Source: Streptococcus salivarius
GTDB lineage: Bacteria; Bacillota; Bacilli; Lactobacillales; Streptococcaceae
DNA: 64,000 nt
Direction of reading: 5' to 3'
Assembly (NCBI RefSeq): GCF_000785515.1
Contig: NZ_CP009913.1
Location: 262,001-326,000, forward strand
Shown: piece by piece, positions 1 to 7,944 of the stretch
Layout: the number at the start of each line of letters is the position of its first letter
How positions within the stretch are numbered: position 1 is the stretch's first letter
Notes under the pieces: model-generated
Told to the model about the DNA's origin: nothing
Database searches by the model: none
The model's input: the letters and a program-made list of their open reading frames with translations, nothing else
Translations under genes and position numbers: made by a program

Positions 1-1
1 C

Positions 2-1018
2 ATGGTTACTGATAATGAAAAAATGGTCGCTGACCTTGAAAATCCATTTATCCTTGTGACTGACAAGAAAATTTCAAATATTCAGGATGTCCTTCCACTC
101 TTGGAAGAAGTGCTTAAGACAAGCCGTCCACTCTTGATCATTGCTGATGATGTGGATGGTGAAGCTCTTCCTACACTTGTTCTTAACAAGATTCGTGGAA
201 CTTTCAATGTCGTTGCTGTTAAGGCACCTGGCTTTGGTGACCGTCGTAAAGCCATGTTGGAAGACATTGCCGTATTGACAGGAGCAACTGTCATTACTGA
301 AGATCTTGGTCTTGAACTTAAGGATGCAACTATGGCAGCACTTGGTCAAGCTTCGAAAGTAACTGTGGATAAAGATAGCACAGTTATCGTTGAAGGTGCA
401 GGAAGCACAGAAGCGATTGCTAACCGTGTTAACCTCATCAAGTCTCAATTGGAAACAACAACATCTGAATTTGACCGTGAAAAACTTCAAGAACGTTTGG
501 CTAAATTGTCAGGTGGGGTTGCAGTTGTTAAGGTTGGTGCGGCCACTGAAACAGCCCTTAAAGAAATGAAACTTCGTATCGAAGATGCCCTTAACGCTAC
601 TCGTGCCGCTGTTGAAGAAGGTATCGTAGCAGGTGGTGGTACAGCCCTTGTTAACGTCATTGCTAAGGTTGCTGAACTTGATCTTGAAGGTGACGACGCT
701 ACAGGACGTAACATTGTCCTCCGTGCCTTGGAAGAACCAGTTCGTCAAATTGCTTATAACGCTGGTTATGAAGGTTCAGTTATCATCGATAAATTGAAGA
801 ACAGCCCAGTTGGTACAGGCTTTAACGCTGCTAACGGTGAATGGGTAGATATGGTCGAAGCAGGAATCATTGATCCAGTTAAGGTCACACGTTCTGCTCT
901 CCAAAATGCCGCTTCTGTAGCTAGTCTTATCTTGACAACTGAAGCAGTCGTTGCCAACAAACCTGAACCAGAAGCTCCAGCAGCACCAGCTATGGATCCA
1001 GGAATGATGGGCTACTAA
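2..1018 (+). CDS. groEL: Chaperonin GroEL, C-terminal part (5' end outside window)
   Basis: Last 338 residues of the 60-kDa chaperonin that folds cytosolic proteins inside a double-ring, ATP-driven chamber with GroES. The reading frame enters from the window edge, so the Met at base 2 is internal and not the start. The part seen covers most of the apical domain ([20 protein letters not shown]), the return through the intermediate domain ([14 protein letters not shown]) and the equatorial C-terminus. It ends in the Met/Gly-rich tail DPGMMGY typical of GroEL. An intrinsic terminator follows 20 bases after the stop. groES is expected just upstream, outside the window. Confidence 0.98.
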   Translation: MVTDNEKMVADLENPFILVTDKKISNIQDVLPLLEEVLKTSRPLLIIADDVDGEALPTLVLNKIRGTFNVVAVKAPGFGDRRKAMLEDIAVLTGATVITEDLGLELKDATMAALGQASKVTVDKDSTVIVEGAGSTEAIANRVNLIKSQLETTTSEFDREKLQERLAKLSGGVAVVKVGAATETALKEMKLRIEDALNATRAAVEEGIVAGGGTALVNVIAKVAELDLEGDDATGRNIVLRALEEPVRQIAYNAGYEGSVIIDKLKNSPVGTGFNAANGEWVDMVEAGIIDPVKVTRSALQNAASVASLILTTEAVVANKPEPEAPAAPAMDPGMMGY

Positions 1019-1038
1019 GAGTTTAAAAAGCAAAAGAA

Positions 1039-1084
1039 AAAACCTAGGAAAAGTTGAGAAACTTTTTCTGGGTTTTCTTTTTTT
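1039..1084 (+). terminator. Intrinsic terminator of groEL
   Basis: A long hairpin (AACCTAGGAAAAGTT pairing with AACTTTTTCTGGGTT around a GAGA loop) is followed by a T-run. A-rich sequence on the other side may let it also serve the convergent gene that ends at 1102. Confidence 0.85.
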
Positions 1085-1101
1085 CATTTATTTGTTGTTA
1101 A

Positions 1102-1947
1102 TTACTGAAAAGGGTTAAATGTATCAGAACTTCCTTGTTGACCTGCCATTTGCATCATCATTTGTTGTTGTCTAATGCGTTCTGCTTCCTTATTCGTATT
1201 GATAGAAACAGCAAGAAGGATGATCCAACCGATGAATGTCCAGCCTAGAAGAAAGGATAGGATAAAGATTGGCCATTTTTTATCTGTTTTATTTAGAAGA
1301 GCTGGTAATATAAGAAGTACAACCAAGGGGAAATTAATGATGACGGAGAGAAGAGCCGTGATCAATCCGGCACTAAGATCATCACTGGCAATTCCTAAGA
1401 GTATCATTCCAAGAGCCCAGAGGATAGCTGGGATGGAAGCGACGGCTAACATGATGAGGTTTGTTTGGGTTTTCTTGTCTTGTTTCTTCCAAGTTTCATT
1501 TAGATTTTTGCTTGCTTGTTGGAAAGTTTCACCAGTTTGATTCGCAAATTGGTTAACAGTCTGACTGGCAGTTTCTACAACAGGTTTAACTTGTTCCTGG
1601 AAGGTCTTTGATTGATTTTCTTGAGCTAGGTTAGTTGCTTGGAAAGTCTCTTCTTCATCTACCATAGAGTTAGTGAGTGGCTCTTCAGCAACATCATAGC
1701 TGTCAACATCTTTTTCGGCAGTTTCTACAACCTCTGTTGATGGTGCAGATTCTACTGGTTCAACAACCTTTGAATCTTGCTTAGTTTCTACAGTCTCTTT
1801 TTGTGAGACAGTTTCTGTTACTTCGACAGTTTGTTTGGGAGTTTCTCGGACAAACTCGCCTTTCTGAGCTGCTTCAGCCATTTCTTGAATACTTGGATTA
1901 CGACCATTAACTGCTTGGAAAAAATCGATCCAATCTTGTTGCTTCAT
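1102..1947 (-). CDS. Hypothetical membrane protein with acidic, low-complexity N-terminal half
   Basis: 281 residues. Residues 1-35 form a short folded-looking segment (QQDWIDFFQAVNGRNPSIQEM). About 35-155 is Glu/Thr/Val/Gln-rich and probably disordered or coiled. Three predicted membrane helices follow at about 163-187, 193-218 and 225-248, then a Met/Gln-rich tail. The last two helices (KKWPIFILSFLLGWTFIGWIIL) resemble the short superinfection-immunity / DUF-type membrane module found in many Gram-positive proteins. The start is supported by GGAGG upstream (GGAGGTTATACACATG). Likely a cell-surface or envelope protein; function unknown. Confidence 0.7.
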   Translation of the reverse strand: MKQQDWIDFFQAVNGRNPSIQEMAEAAQKGEFVRETPKQTVEVTETVSQKETVETKQDSKVVEPVESAPSTEVVETAEKDVDSYDVAEEPLTNSMVDEEETFQATNLAQENQSKTFQEQVKPVVETASQTVNQFANQTGETFQQASKNLNETWKKQDKKTQTNLIMLAVASIPAILWALGMILLGIASDDLSAGLITALLSVIINFPLVVLLILPALLNKTDKKWPIFILSFLLGWTFIGWIILLAVSINTNKEAERIRQQQMMMQMAGQQGSSDTFNPFQ

Positions 1948-2037
1948 GTGTATAACCTCCAGAGATCTTGATTATAAAAATGTTGACAATTACAATTATA
2001 TCAATAGTGTAAGGGGACCGCAATGGGAGTCTTTACT

Positions 2038-2343
2038 TTATTTCCTTATAATCTTCTTTACACTGAAGATGGGAAAGAGAAAGAAATAGGTTAGGATATA
2101 GACCACTAGAGGATATATCAGTGGATTATAGTCCCAGGCTCCTTGCCAATCTAGGTGTAAGAGTCTAACACTAGCGCGTGTTAGGCCTGCGCTCCAACCT
2201 TTAAGGCCAAATGGTCTTAGGATTAAACTGAGTGGTGTTGGAAGATGTAAAAGGTAGACTCCATAAACTGCCACTGAAACTAAGAGATATAATCTAAAAA
2301 AACGCTGGTGGTAGGCCCACAAGCGTGTAAAATAGTTTTTCAT
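2038..2343 (-). CDS. DUF2752-like small membrane protein lacking the family cysteines
   Basis: 101 residues with two membrane helices (about 17-34 and 77-95). Between them is GLTRASVRLLHLDWQGAWDY, which matches the core of DUF2752 proteins (CPGCGLTRA followed by a short helix and a NPL segment; here DYNPLIYP). Both family cysteines are replaced, by Gly and Ala. The start codon overlaps the stop of the TM2-domain gene by one base (TAATG), so translation is probably coupled. DUF2752 genes are often next to TM2-domain genes, which supports the assignment. Function unknown. Confidence 0.7.
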   Translation of the reverse strand: MKNYFTRLWAYHQRFFRLYLLVSVAVYGVYLLHLPTPLSLILRPFGLKGWSAGLTRASVRLLHLDWQGAWDYNPLIYPLVVYILTYFFLFPIFSVKKIIRK

Positions 2344-2675
2344 TAGCCAATAACTGCAAAGAGTTTTTGAGCGTTTGATTGGCGAGTAGCATCCATGATA
2401 AGGAACCAGTCAACGATTGACCAGATACCACATCCACCACATGTCAAAAGTTTACCAACACCAAGACCAACTTGTCCCAAAATAAAGCGGTCGATTCCAA
2501 GAGAACCACCAAAAAGTGAGATGACAAGCATCATCGTAGGATCTTGGAAGCTGATCGAGTAAAGCATTGAAAGTTGTTGTTCAGGAAGTGCCTCAAGACG
2601 TTGGCGGATGTACTGAACTTGTTCTGTTGGGAAATACTTGGCGTTAATTGCTAGCCATTGATCGACTGGATTCAT
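2343..2675 (-). CDS. TM2 domain-containing protein
   Basis: 110 residues. The N-terminal half is soluble and helical (about 1-45). Residues 48-100 form a TM2 domain: two hydrophobic segments with SLFGGSLGIDRFILGQVGLGVGKLLTCGGCGIWSIVDWFLI, which carries the family's GxxGxDRF and GG..GIW..vDWfli signatures (listed here as separate pieces of the domain). Its role is unknown. It heads a two-gene leftward operon with the DUF2752-like gene. A good promoter lies upstream, and GAGGGG at about 10 bases from the ATG is the ribosome-binding site. Confidence 0.85.
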   Translation of the reverse strand: MNPVDQWLAINAKYFPTEQVQYIRQRLEALPEQQLSMLYSISFQDPTMMLVISLFGGSLGIDRFILGQVGLGVGKLLTCGGCGIWSIVDWFLIMDATRQSNAQKLFAVIG

Positions 2676-2700
2676 AAATTAAATACCCCTCAAATTTTAA

Positions 2701-2729
2701 ATGATATGTAAAGGATAACATATTGTAAA
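2701..2729 (-). promoter_or_regulatory. Promoter of the TM2/DUF2752 pair
   Basis: On the minus strand TTTACA (2724-2729) and TATCAT (2701-2706) are separated by 17 bases, 26 bases before the TM2-domain start codon. Confidence 0.6.
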
Positions 2730-2859
2730 GGGAGATTCAAGGCGGTCAAGGCTTTTGAAGTTAATAAAAGCAACTTATTTGCAAGCTTCCACTGTGTCAT
2801 AACTAGAGGATCATTAGGATAATCCTTTCGCACTATGCTTGAGAATGAGCCTACTTCTA

Positions 2860-3729
2860 TTATTTGTGATTTTTTAACCCTTGTTCAAAACTGTCTGAGC
2901 TGGCCTTAACAGTGATTTTGTCGAGTGTTAAGGGATGGGTGAAACTAAGAGTGTGAGCGTGGAGCATGAGTCGAGATGCGGGGCGGTGGCTATAAAGAGG
3001 GTCCCCCAGAATGGCATGCCCATGGTGGGCCAGATGCACACGAATTTGGTGGGTCCGACCGGTTTTTAGTTGACAGTTGACCAGACTAGCTCCTTTGAAG
3101 GCTTTGAGGCGCGTGATGGTTGTATAGGCAACCTGCCCTTTTCTAGGATCAACCACTCGTTTTCTACGGTCATGGCGGTCGCGTCCAATCTTGTCTTTGT
3201 ACACAGTCTCCTTGGTCTGAAATTTACCTTCAGCCAAAGCCCAGTATTGACGCTGAATCTTCTTATCTTCCAAGAGTCTATTGAGAATTGGCAGGATAAA
3301 CGGATTTTTTGCGAAGAGTACAGCCCCACTAGTTTCCATGTCTAGTCGATGAACGACGTAACAGGTTTGCCCACAATAGGCCGAAACATGGTTAAGTAGA
3401 GCAATTTCTGTGGGTTCATTACCATGTGTTTTCATTCCTTCAGGTTTATTGACCACGATGAGATGCTGATCTTCATAGAGAGGTTCTACTAAACTGGCAT
3501 TTCCCATAGGGATAATTTTTTCAGGGTAGTCCTCTGTATCAAAGGTCAGGCTAATCTTATCACCTTTTTCAACAGGACTCTGCCAATTAATAGTCTCTCC
3601 ATTGATGAGGACGTGCTTTTTCGTGCGTAGGAAATGACGAATCTTACGAGGAATGAGGAGCTTAGTTTCGAGCAAGTCTTTGACGGTTGTTACAGGATAG
3701 GGATTGATAATTTCTACGTGTAAAGTCAT
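2860..3729 (-). CDS. RluA-family pseudouridine synthase
   Basis: 289 residues. Isomerises specific uridines in rRNA or tRNA to pseudouridine. An S4-like N-terminal segment (about 13-65) is followed by the catalytic domain with VVNKPEGMKTHG and VHRLDMETSGAVLFAKN; Asp130 in RLD is the nucleophile expected for this family. The C-terminal GRTHQIRVHLAHHGHAILGD is also typical. Length and layout fit RluD/YjbO-type enzymes, but the target base cannot be read from sequence. It is divergent from pbp2A. The ATG lies six bases after a TATAAT on the minus strand with no Shine-Dalgarno sequence, so its mRNA is predicted to be leaderless. Confidence 0.9.
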   Translation of the reverse strand: MTLHVEIINPYPVTTVKDLLETKLLIPRKIRHFLRTKKHVLINGETINWQSPVEKGDKISLTFDTEDYPEKIIPMGNASLVEPLYEDQHLIVVNKPEGMKTHGNEPTEIALLNHVSAYCGQTCYVVHRLDMETSGAVLFAKNPFILPILNRLLEDKKIQRQYWALAEGKFQTKETVYKDKIGRDRHDRRKRVVDPRKGQVAYTTITRLKAFKGASLVNCQLKTGRTHQIRVHLAHHGHAILGDPLYSHRPASRLMLHAHTLSFTHPLTLDKITVKASSDSFEQGLKNHK

Positions 3730-3735
3730 GGTTTC

Positions 3736-3741
3736 ATTATA
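3736..3741 (-). promoter_or_regulatory. Extended -10 box of the pseudouridine synthase gene
   Basis: TGATATAAT on the minus strand (extended -10). The start codon begins at 3729, about where transcription should start, which implies a leaderless message. Confidence 0.65.
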
Positions 3742-3782
3742 TCATGAACGTTTAAAAGAGGACAGAATCTGTAAAAACTTGG

Positions 3783-3788
3783 TATAAT
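3783..3788 (+). promoter_or_regulatory. Extended -10 box of pbp2A
   Basis: TGGTATAAT ends at 3788 and the pbp2A ATG is at 3795, the expected transcription start. A weak -35 (AGGACA, 3759-3764) lies 18 bases upstream. No Shine-Dalgarno sequence is possible in this arrangement. Confidence 0.65.
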
Positions 3789-3794
3789 AGGGTT

Positions 3795-6122
3795 ATGACA
3801 TTTTTTGATAATCTAAAAAACAAACTTTTTAAAGAAGAAAATAGCGGAAAGGGCAAGGATTCCCAGCCTGCTGAAAAATCGAAGAATTTACAAAATAAGA
3901 TAAAGGGACTCTTTGCTAAGAAACCTGATGAGGTTGAACAAGCCGTTGAAGACTTAGATATGTCTCAGGAAAGTCAAGAGACGTCACGTTATCAACGTTC
4001 TAAGCAAAAGAAACCTATTGATACGACCCAACCTTTAGGTAAGGTTCAGGCGTTCTTGAGCAAGTTTACACTTTCGCCAAGAAATCCTATTCGTCGTTTC
4101 TGGCGTCGTTATCATATTGGTAAAATTCTCTTTATCTTGGTAGCTATGTTGGTTCTGACAGTAGGTTCCTACCTTTTCTATATTGCCAAGACGACCAATG
4201 TTTCAGATCTTCAAGATGCCTTGAAAGCAACTACGGTTATCTATGACAAAGAAGGCAATCAAGCTGGTTCTTTGTCAGGGCAAAAAGGGACTTATGTGGA
4301 GCTGGATGCCATTAGTGATAGCCTGGAGAATGCTGTTATTGCAACTGAGGACCGTACCTTCTATGAAAATAGCGGGGTTAACGTCAAGCGATTCCTCTTG
4401 GCCATTGTATCTATGGGACGCTTTGGTGGTGGCTCGACCATTACCCAACAGTTGGCTAAAAATGCCTTCTTGACACAAGAACAGACAGTCACTCGTAAGG
4501 CCAAGGAATTCTTCCTCTCTTTGGAATTAACCAAGAAATACAGCAAGCAAGAAATACTTACCATGTACCTCAATAATGCCTACTTCGGCAATGGGGTTTG
4601 GGGTGTTGAAGATGCTAGTCAAAAATACTTCGGGACAAGTGCTGCCAATCTAACCGTTGATGAAGCAGCGACCCTCGCTGGTATGCTTAAGGGACCTGAA
4701 ATTTACAACCCAATTGATAATATCAAAAATGCGACCAACCGTAGAAACACTGTCCTCGCCAATATGGTTGATGACAAGAAGTTGAGTCAGGCAGATGCCG
4801 ACAGTGCGGCTGGAGTTGATATGGCTAGTCGTCTGGATGATACCTATCAAGGGACTGGCGATGACTACAAGTATCCGTCTTACTTTGATGCCGTCATTGA
4901 AGAAGCTACGAAAACTTATGGCTTGAGTGAGGATGAAATCGTTAAAAATGGCTACAAAATCTACACAGAGATGGATGCCAACTCACAAGCTAACATGCAG
5001 CAAACCTACGAAAATACCTATCTCTTCCCTACATCAGAAAGTGATGGTAGTACAGCTCAGTCAGCTAGTGTGGCACTTGATCCAACAACTGGAGCTGTCC
5101 GCGGTCTGGTAGGTCGTGTAGGTGGTACCAGTGATACAACCTTCCGTAACTTTAACTATGCAACTCAAGGGAAGCGTAGTCCTGGTTCAACTATCAAACC
5201 TTTAGTGGTCTATGCACCAGCTCTGGCTTCAGGATGGAGCATCAATAAGGATCTTCCGAATAAACCAATCGACTATAATGGCTATACCCCAACCAACTAC
5301 GGTGGTGTTGAGACAGAGGATGTGCCCATGTATCAAGCTTTGGCCAACTCCTACAATATCCCAGCAGTTTACCTCTTTAATCAAATCGGTATTCAAAAAG
5401 GGATCAGTTACGGTCAAAAATTCGGTCTCAACTTTGACAATGTTCCAGAAGAACTGGGAATTTCACTTGGTGGTGGTGTGACAGCTAGTCCTCTTCAAAT
5501 GGCTCAGGCTTATGCGACCTTTGCTAATGGTGGTGAGATGAACACGGCTTATTTCATCACTAAAATTGAAAATGCCAGTGGTGACATTATTGCTACCCAT
5601 AGTAAGAAGTCTAAACGTGTTATCAGCCAGTCAGTAGCTAACCAGATGACCAGCATGATGCTTGGTACCTTCTCAAATGGTTCTGCTGTGAATGCCAACT
5701 ACACAGGTTATACTATGGCAGGTAAGACAGGTACTGTTCAGGCTGAATTTAACAAGGATTTGACTAGTGACCAGTGGGTGATTGGTTATACTCCTGATGT
5801 GGTTATGACGACCTGGATCGGTTTTGATAAGACTGACGAGAGTCACTACCTAACAGGGGCTAGCTCGGGAACAGCTTCGACGATTTTCAGCTACATCGCT
5901 GCGGATGTTTTGCCAAATACACCAGGTACTGAGTTTACCGTTGAAAATGCCTATGCAGCTGATGGTCAAACACTAGACTATACGGCAGATCCAAATGACT
6001 CGCGCAATAGCAGTAACAAGTCATGGACAGACAAGGCATCAGACGTTGTGAATGACGTTAAAGATCAGGCAAGCAGCCTTTGGGATAAGATTACAGACTC
6101 CTTCTCAGGTCTATTCAGATAG
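3795..6122 (+). CDS. pbp2A: Class A penicillin-binding protein 2A
   Basis: 775 residues. Bifunctional peptidoglycan glycosyltransferase and DD-transpeptidase anchored in the membrane. A basic, disordered cytoplasmic tail (1-105) precedes one membrane helix (about 109-130). The GT51 domain has IATEDRTFYENSG (catalytic Glu near 185), GGSTITQQLAKN and a KAKEF segment. The transpeptidase has SPGSTIKP (Ser465-Lys468), SYN (519-521) and KTGT (644-647). N-terminus and neighbours (rpmG, secE, nusG) match streptococcal Pbp2a. The start is kept at 3795 because the N-terminus resembles that of the pneumococcal protein and no later Met has a ribosome-binding site. Confidence 0.95.
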   Translation: MTFFDNLKNKLFKEENSGKGKDSQPAEKSKNLQNKIKGLFAKKPDEVEQAVEDLDMSQESQETSRYQRSKQKKPIDTTQPLGKVQAFLSKFTLSPRNPIRRFWRRYHIGKILFILVAMLVLTVGSYLFYIAKTTNVSDLQDALKATTVIYDKEGNQAGSLSGQKGTYVELDAISDSLENAVIATEDRTFYENSGVNVKRFLLAIVSMGRFGGGSTITQQLAKNAFLTQEQTVTRKAKEFFLSLELTKKYSKQEILTMYLNNAYFGNGVWGVEDASQKYFGTSAANLTVDEAATLAGMLKGPEIYNPIDNIKNATNRRNTVLANMVDDKKLSQADADSAAGVDMASRLDDTYQGTGDDYKYPSYFDAVIEEATKTYGLSEDEIVKNGYKIYTEMDANSQANMQQTYENTYLFPTSESDGSTAQSASVALDPTTGAVRGLVGRVGGTSDTTFRNFNYATQGKRSPGSTIKPLVVYAPALASGWSINKDLPNKPIDYNGYTPTNYGGVETEDVPMYQALANSYNIPAVYLFNQIGIQKGISYGQKFGLNFDNVPEELGISLGGGVTASPLQMAQAYATFANGGEMNTAYFITKIENASGDIIATHSKKSKRVISQSVANQMTSMMLGTFSNGSAVNANYTGYTMAGKTGTVQAEFNKDLTSDQWVIGYTPDVVMTTWIGFDKTDESHYLTGASSGTASTIFSYIAADVLPNTPGTEFTVENAYAADGQTLDYTADPNDSRNSSNKSWTDKASDVVNDVKDQASSLWDKITDSFSGLFR

Positions 6123-6170
6123 CTTGTCAATTGCATTTAAAAGTGGTAAGATAAAAAGAACGGAGGCGTT

Positions 6171-6323
6171 ATGGCACAGAAAAAAGCAAGCCTAGCGTGT
6201 GCTGAATGTGGGAGCCGAAACTACTCAATTAATGTGAGTAGCACTCCCAAACCAACACGACTAGAAGTTAACAAATTTTGTAAACATTGTAAAAAATACA
6301 CCTTGCATAAGGAAACAAGATAG
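6171..6323 (+). CDS. rpmG: 50S ribosomal protein L33
   Basis: 50 residues with two zinc-binding CxxC pairs (CAEC and CKHC) and the C-terminus YTLHKETR typical of L33. Part of the large ribosomal subunit near the E site. CGGAGG lies just upstream of the ATG. It is followed directly by secE; the stop codon TAG overlaps the secE ribosome-binding site. The paired-cysteine form is the zinc-containing (C+) paralogue; streptococci usually carry other L33 copies elsewhere. Confidence 0.95.
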   Translation: MAQKKASLACAECGSRNYSINVSSTPKPTRLEVNKFCKHCKKYTLHKETR

Positions 6324-6331
6324 GAGACACC

Positions 6332-6508
6332 GTGAGACAAACTGGAAGTATTTTCAAAGTCTTGAAAGACACGACTTGGCCAGACCGTAAACAACGCTGG
6401 CATGATTTTATTTCAGTTCTTGAGTATACTGCGTTCTTCACTGTCATCATCTATGCGTTTGATGAATTGTTGAGTCGCGCTATGTCAGCACTGATTAACT
6501 TTTTCTAA
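6332..6508 (+). CDS. secE: Preprotein translocase subunit SecE
   Basis: 58 residues, GTG start eight bases after the rpmG stop with AGGAG overlapping that stop. Has the single C-terminal membrane helix (about 29-55) and the conserved amphipathic segment before it (VLKDTTWPDRKQ), as in the short one-helix SecE of Firmicutes. With SecY and SecG it forms the SecYEG protein-export channel. Position between rpmG and nusG is the usual bacterial order. Confidence 0.95.
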   Translation: MRQTGSIFKVLKDTTWPDRKQRWHDFISVLEYTAFFTVIIYAFDELLSRAMSALINFF

Positions 6509-6518
6509 AGAAAACACA

Positions 6519-6547
6519 AAAAGAGTGGGAATGCCTGCTCTTTTTTG
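6519..6547 (+). terminator. Terminator after secE
   Basis: An imperfect hairpin, AAAAAGAG...CTCTTTTTT, with a T-run between secE and nusG. A nusG -10 box follows immediately. Confidence 0.6.
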
Positions 6548-6548
6548 T

Positions 6549-6554
6549 TATAAT
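6549..6554 (+). promoter_or_regulatory. -10 box of nusG
   Basis: TATAAT directly after the secE terminator. It would give nusG a leader of about 150 bases. Confidence 0.6.
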
Positions 6555-6565
6555 AAATGCAGATA

Positions 6566-6682
6566 AAAGCGAGAACGAGGGCCACCAGGCTTTTTTATTA
6601 CGCTTTGAATTAAACCATAGACATTCATTGACATTTAACACTCGCATCTAGAAGATAGCTAGCCAAAGGTGTTTAAATGTCA
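6566..6682 (+). promoter_or_regulatory. Structured nusG leader
   Basis: Two possible RNA structures lie in the leader. One is AAAGCG (6566-6571) pairing with CGCTTT (6601-6606) around a GCC-ACCA-GGC hairpin plus six T. The other is TGACATTTAACAC (6629-6641) pairing with GTGTTTAAATGTCA (6669-6682) with one bulged base, just before the ribosome-binding site AAAGGA (6695-6700). They could attenuate transcription or regulate translation; this is inference. Confidence 0.5.
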
Positions 6683-6708
6683 TTTAGAAAAAAGAAAGGA
6701 ATCCTAAA

Positions 6709-7248
6709 ATGCTAGATTCATTCGACAAGGGCTGGTTCGTCCTTCAAACCTATTCAGGATACGAAAACAAAGTTAAAGAAAACCTTTTGCAACGTGCCCA
6801 AACTTATAACATGCTTGAAAATATCTTGCGTGTTGAAATCCCAACTCAAACGGTCAATGTTGAGAAAAACGGTAAAGTTAAAGAAGTGGAAGAAAACCGC
6901 TTCCCTGGTTACGTTCTTGTTGAGATGGTAATGACAGACGAAGCCTGGTTCGTTGTCCGTAATACTCCGAACGTTACTGGTTTCGTTGGTTCTCACGGTA
7001 ACCGTTCTAAACCAACACCACTTTTGGAAGAAGAAATCCGTCAAATCTTGATTTCAATGGGTCAAACCGTTGATGTCTTTGATACTAATATCAAGGTTGG
7101 TGACGTGGTTCAAATCATCGATGGTGCCTTTATGGGTCAAGAAGGCCGTGTTGTAGAAATTGAAAACAACAAGGTTAAAATCATGATTAACATGTTTGGT
7201 TCTGAAACAGCTGCTGAACTTGAACTTTACCAAATCGCTGAACTTTAA
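6709..7248 (+). CDS. nusG: Transcription termination/antitermination protein NusG
   Basis: 179 residues. Binds RNA polymerase and modulates pausing, termination and coupling to translation. The NGN domain fills the N-terminal 110 residues (KGWFVLQTYSGYENKVKENL; FPGYVLVEM; WFVVRNTPNVTGFVG). The C-terminal KOW motif is at about 127-160 (VGDVVQIIDGAFMGQEGRVVEI). Start supported by AAAGGA eight bases upstream. It has its own promoter and a structured leader. Confidence 0.97.
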   Translation: MLDSFDKGWFVLQTYSGYENKVKENLLQRAQTYNMLENILRVEIPTQTVNVEKNGKVKEVEENRFPGYVLVEMVMTDEAWFVVRNTPNVTGFVGSHGNRSKPTPLLEEEIRQILISMGQTVDVFDTNIKVGDVVQIIDGAFMGQEGRVVEIENNKVKIMINMFGSETAAELELYQIAEL

Positions 7249-7308
7249 GATAGATAAAAAGAGGTTGGGCTAAGAGACTTCAACCTTGGAAGACTATCTC
7301 ATTAAACT

Positions 7309-7366
7309 TGAGGGAGAGGCTAGAAGCTAGATTTCTGAAATTTAGTTCTGTGTCACTCCCTTTTTT
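7309..7366 (+). terminator. Probable nusG terminator
   Basis: GGGAG (7312-7316) can pair with CTCCC (7356-7360), enclosing a smaller ATTTC/GAAAT stem, followed by six T. Ends only eight bases before the PAP2 start. Confidence 0.55.
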
Positions 7367-7373
7367 CTAACGG

Positions 7374-7865
7374 ATGATGATGAATTACAAACGATTTTAC
7401 GATAGGATTAGCGCTCCTTTGCGTTCTTACGCTAAGGTTTTAGAAGGGTTGAACAAGCTTATAACTAGGACTTTTTACCTGCTTTTCCCTATATTTCTTA
7501 TTTGGGTATGGCTAAGGAATGGTTGGTTTGTTCTCTCTACGACAGTGCTTATTATGGGAGGAGGCTTTTTCCTTCTTTCTCTTGGTCGTAGCCTCTATAA
7601 TCGACCGCGTCCATACCAGACCTGGGCTATTCAACCCCTTATTAAGAAGGACAGTCTGGGCAAGTCCTTTCCCAGTCGGCATGTTTTCTCAGCGACTGTC
7701 ATTGCTATGTTGGCACTGGCGCTTAACCCCTGGCTAGGTGGGGCTATGCTTTTTCTGGCGGGCGCTCTAGCTCTTCTGCGCGTGCTAGGTGGTGTCCACT
7801 ATCCTAGTGATGTTTTGGCAGGCTATGCCATTGGGATTCTTGTAGGCCTCCTTCTTTATCTTTAG
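7374..7865 (+). CDS. PAP2-family membrane phosphatase
   Basis: 163 residues, multi-pass membrane protein of the type 2 phosphatidic acid phosphatase family. The three catalytic motifs are visible: NRPRPYQ (from the KxxxxxxRP motif), FPSRH (PSGH variant, Gly to Arg) and RVLGGVHYPSDVLAG. Likely dephosphorylates a lipid phosphate or pyrophosphate such as undecaprenyl pyrophosphate. Three consecutive ATG codons (7374, 7377, 7380) can start it; none has a clear Shine-Dalgarno sequence. It lies directly behind a probable terminator, so its expression signal is unclear. Confidence 0.85.
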   Translation: MMMNYKRFYDRISAPLRSYAKVLEGLNKLITRTFYLLFPIFLIWVWLRNGWFVLSTTVLIMGGGFFLLSLGRSLYNRPRPYQTWAIQPLIKKDSLGKSFPSRHVFSATVIAMLALALNPWLGGAMLFLAGALALLRVLGGVHYPSDVLAGYAIGILVGLLLYL

Positions 7866-7874
7866 AAAATTTGG

Positions 7875-7902
7875 GTCTTCTTCGAGAGAGGAAGGCTTTT
7901 TT
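7875..7902 (+). terminator. Terminator of the PAP2 gene
   Basis: GTCTTC pairs with GAAGGC, followed by six T. Confidence 0.6.
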
Positions 7903-7907
7903 CGTTG

Positions 7908-7944
7908 AAAAAGGAAAGGCACCTCTAGGGCACCTTTCCTTTTG
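7908..7944 (-). terminator. Terminator of the HAD/DeoR operon (bidirectional)
   Basis: Perfect arms AAAGGAAAGG (7910-7919) and CCTTTCCTTT (7933-7942) with an inner CACC/GG stem. T-runs on both strands. Confidence 0.8.
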
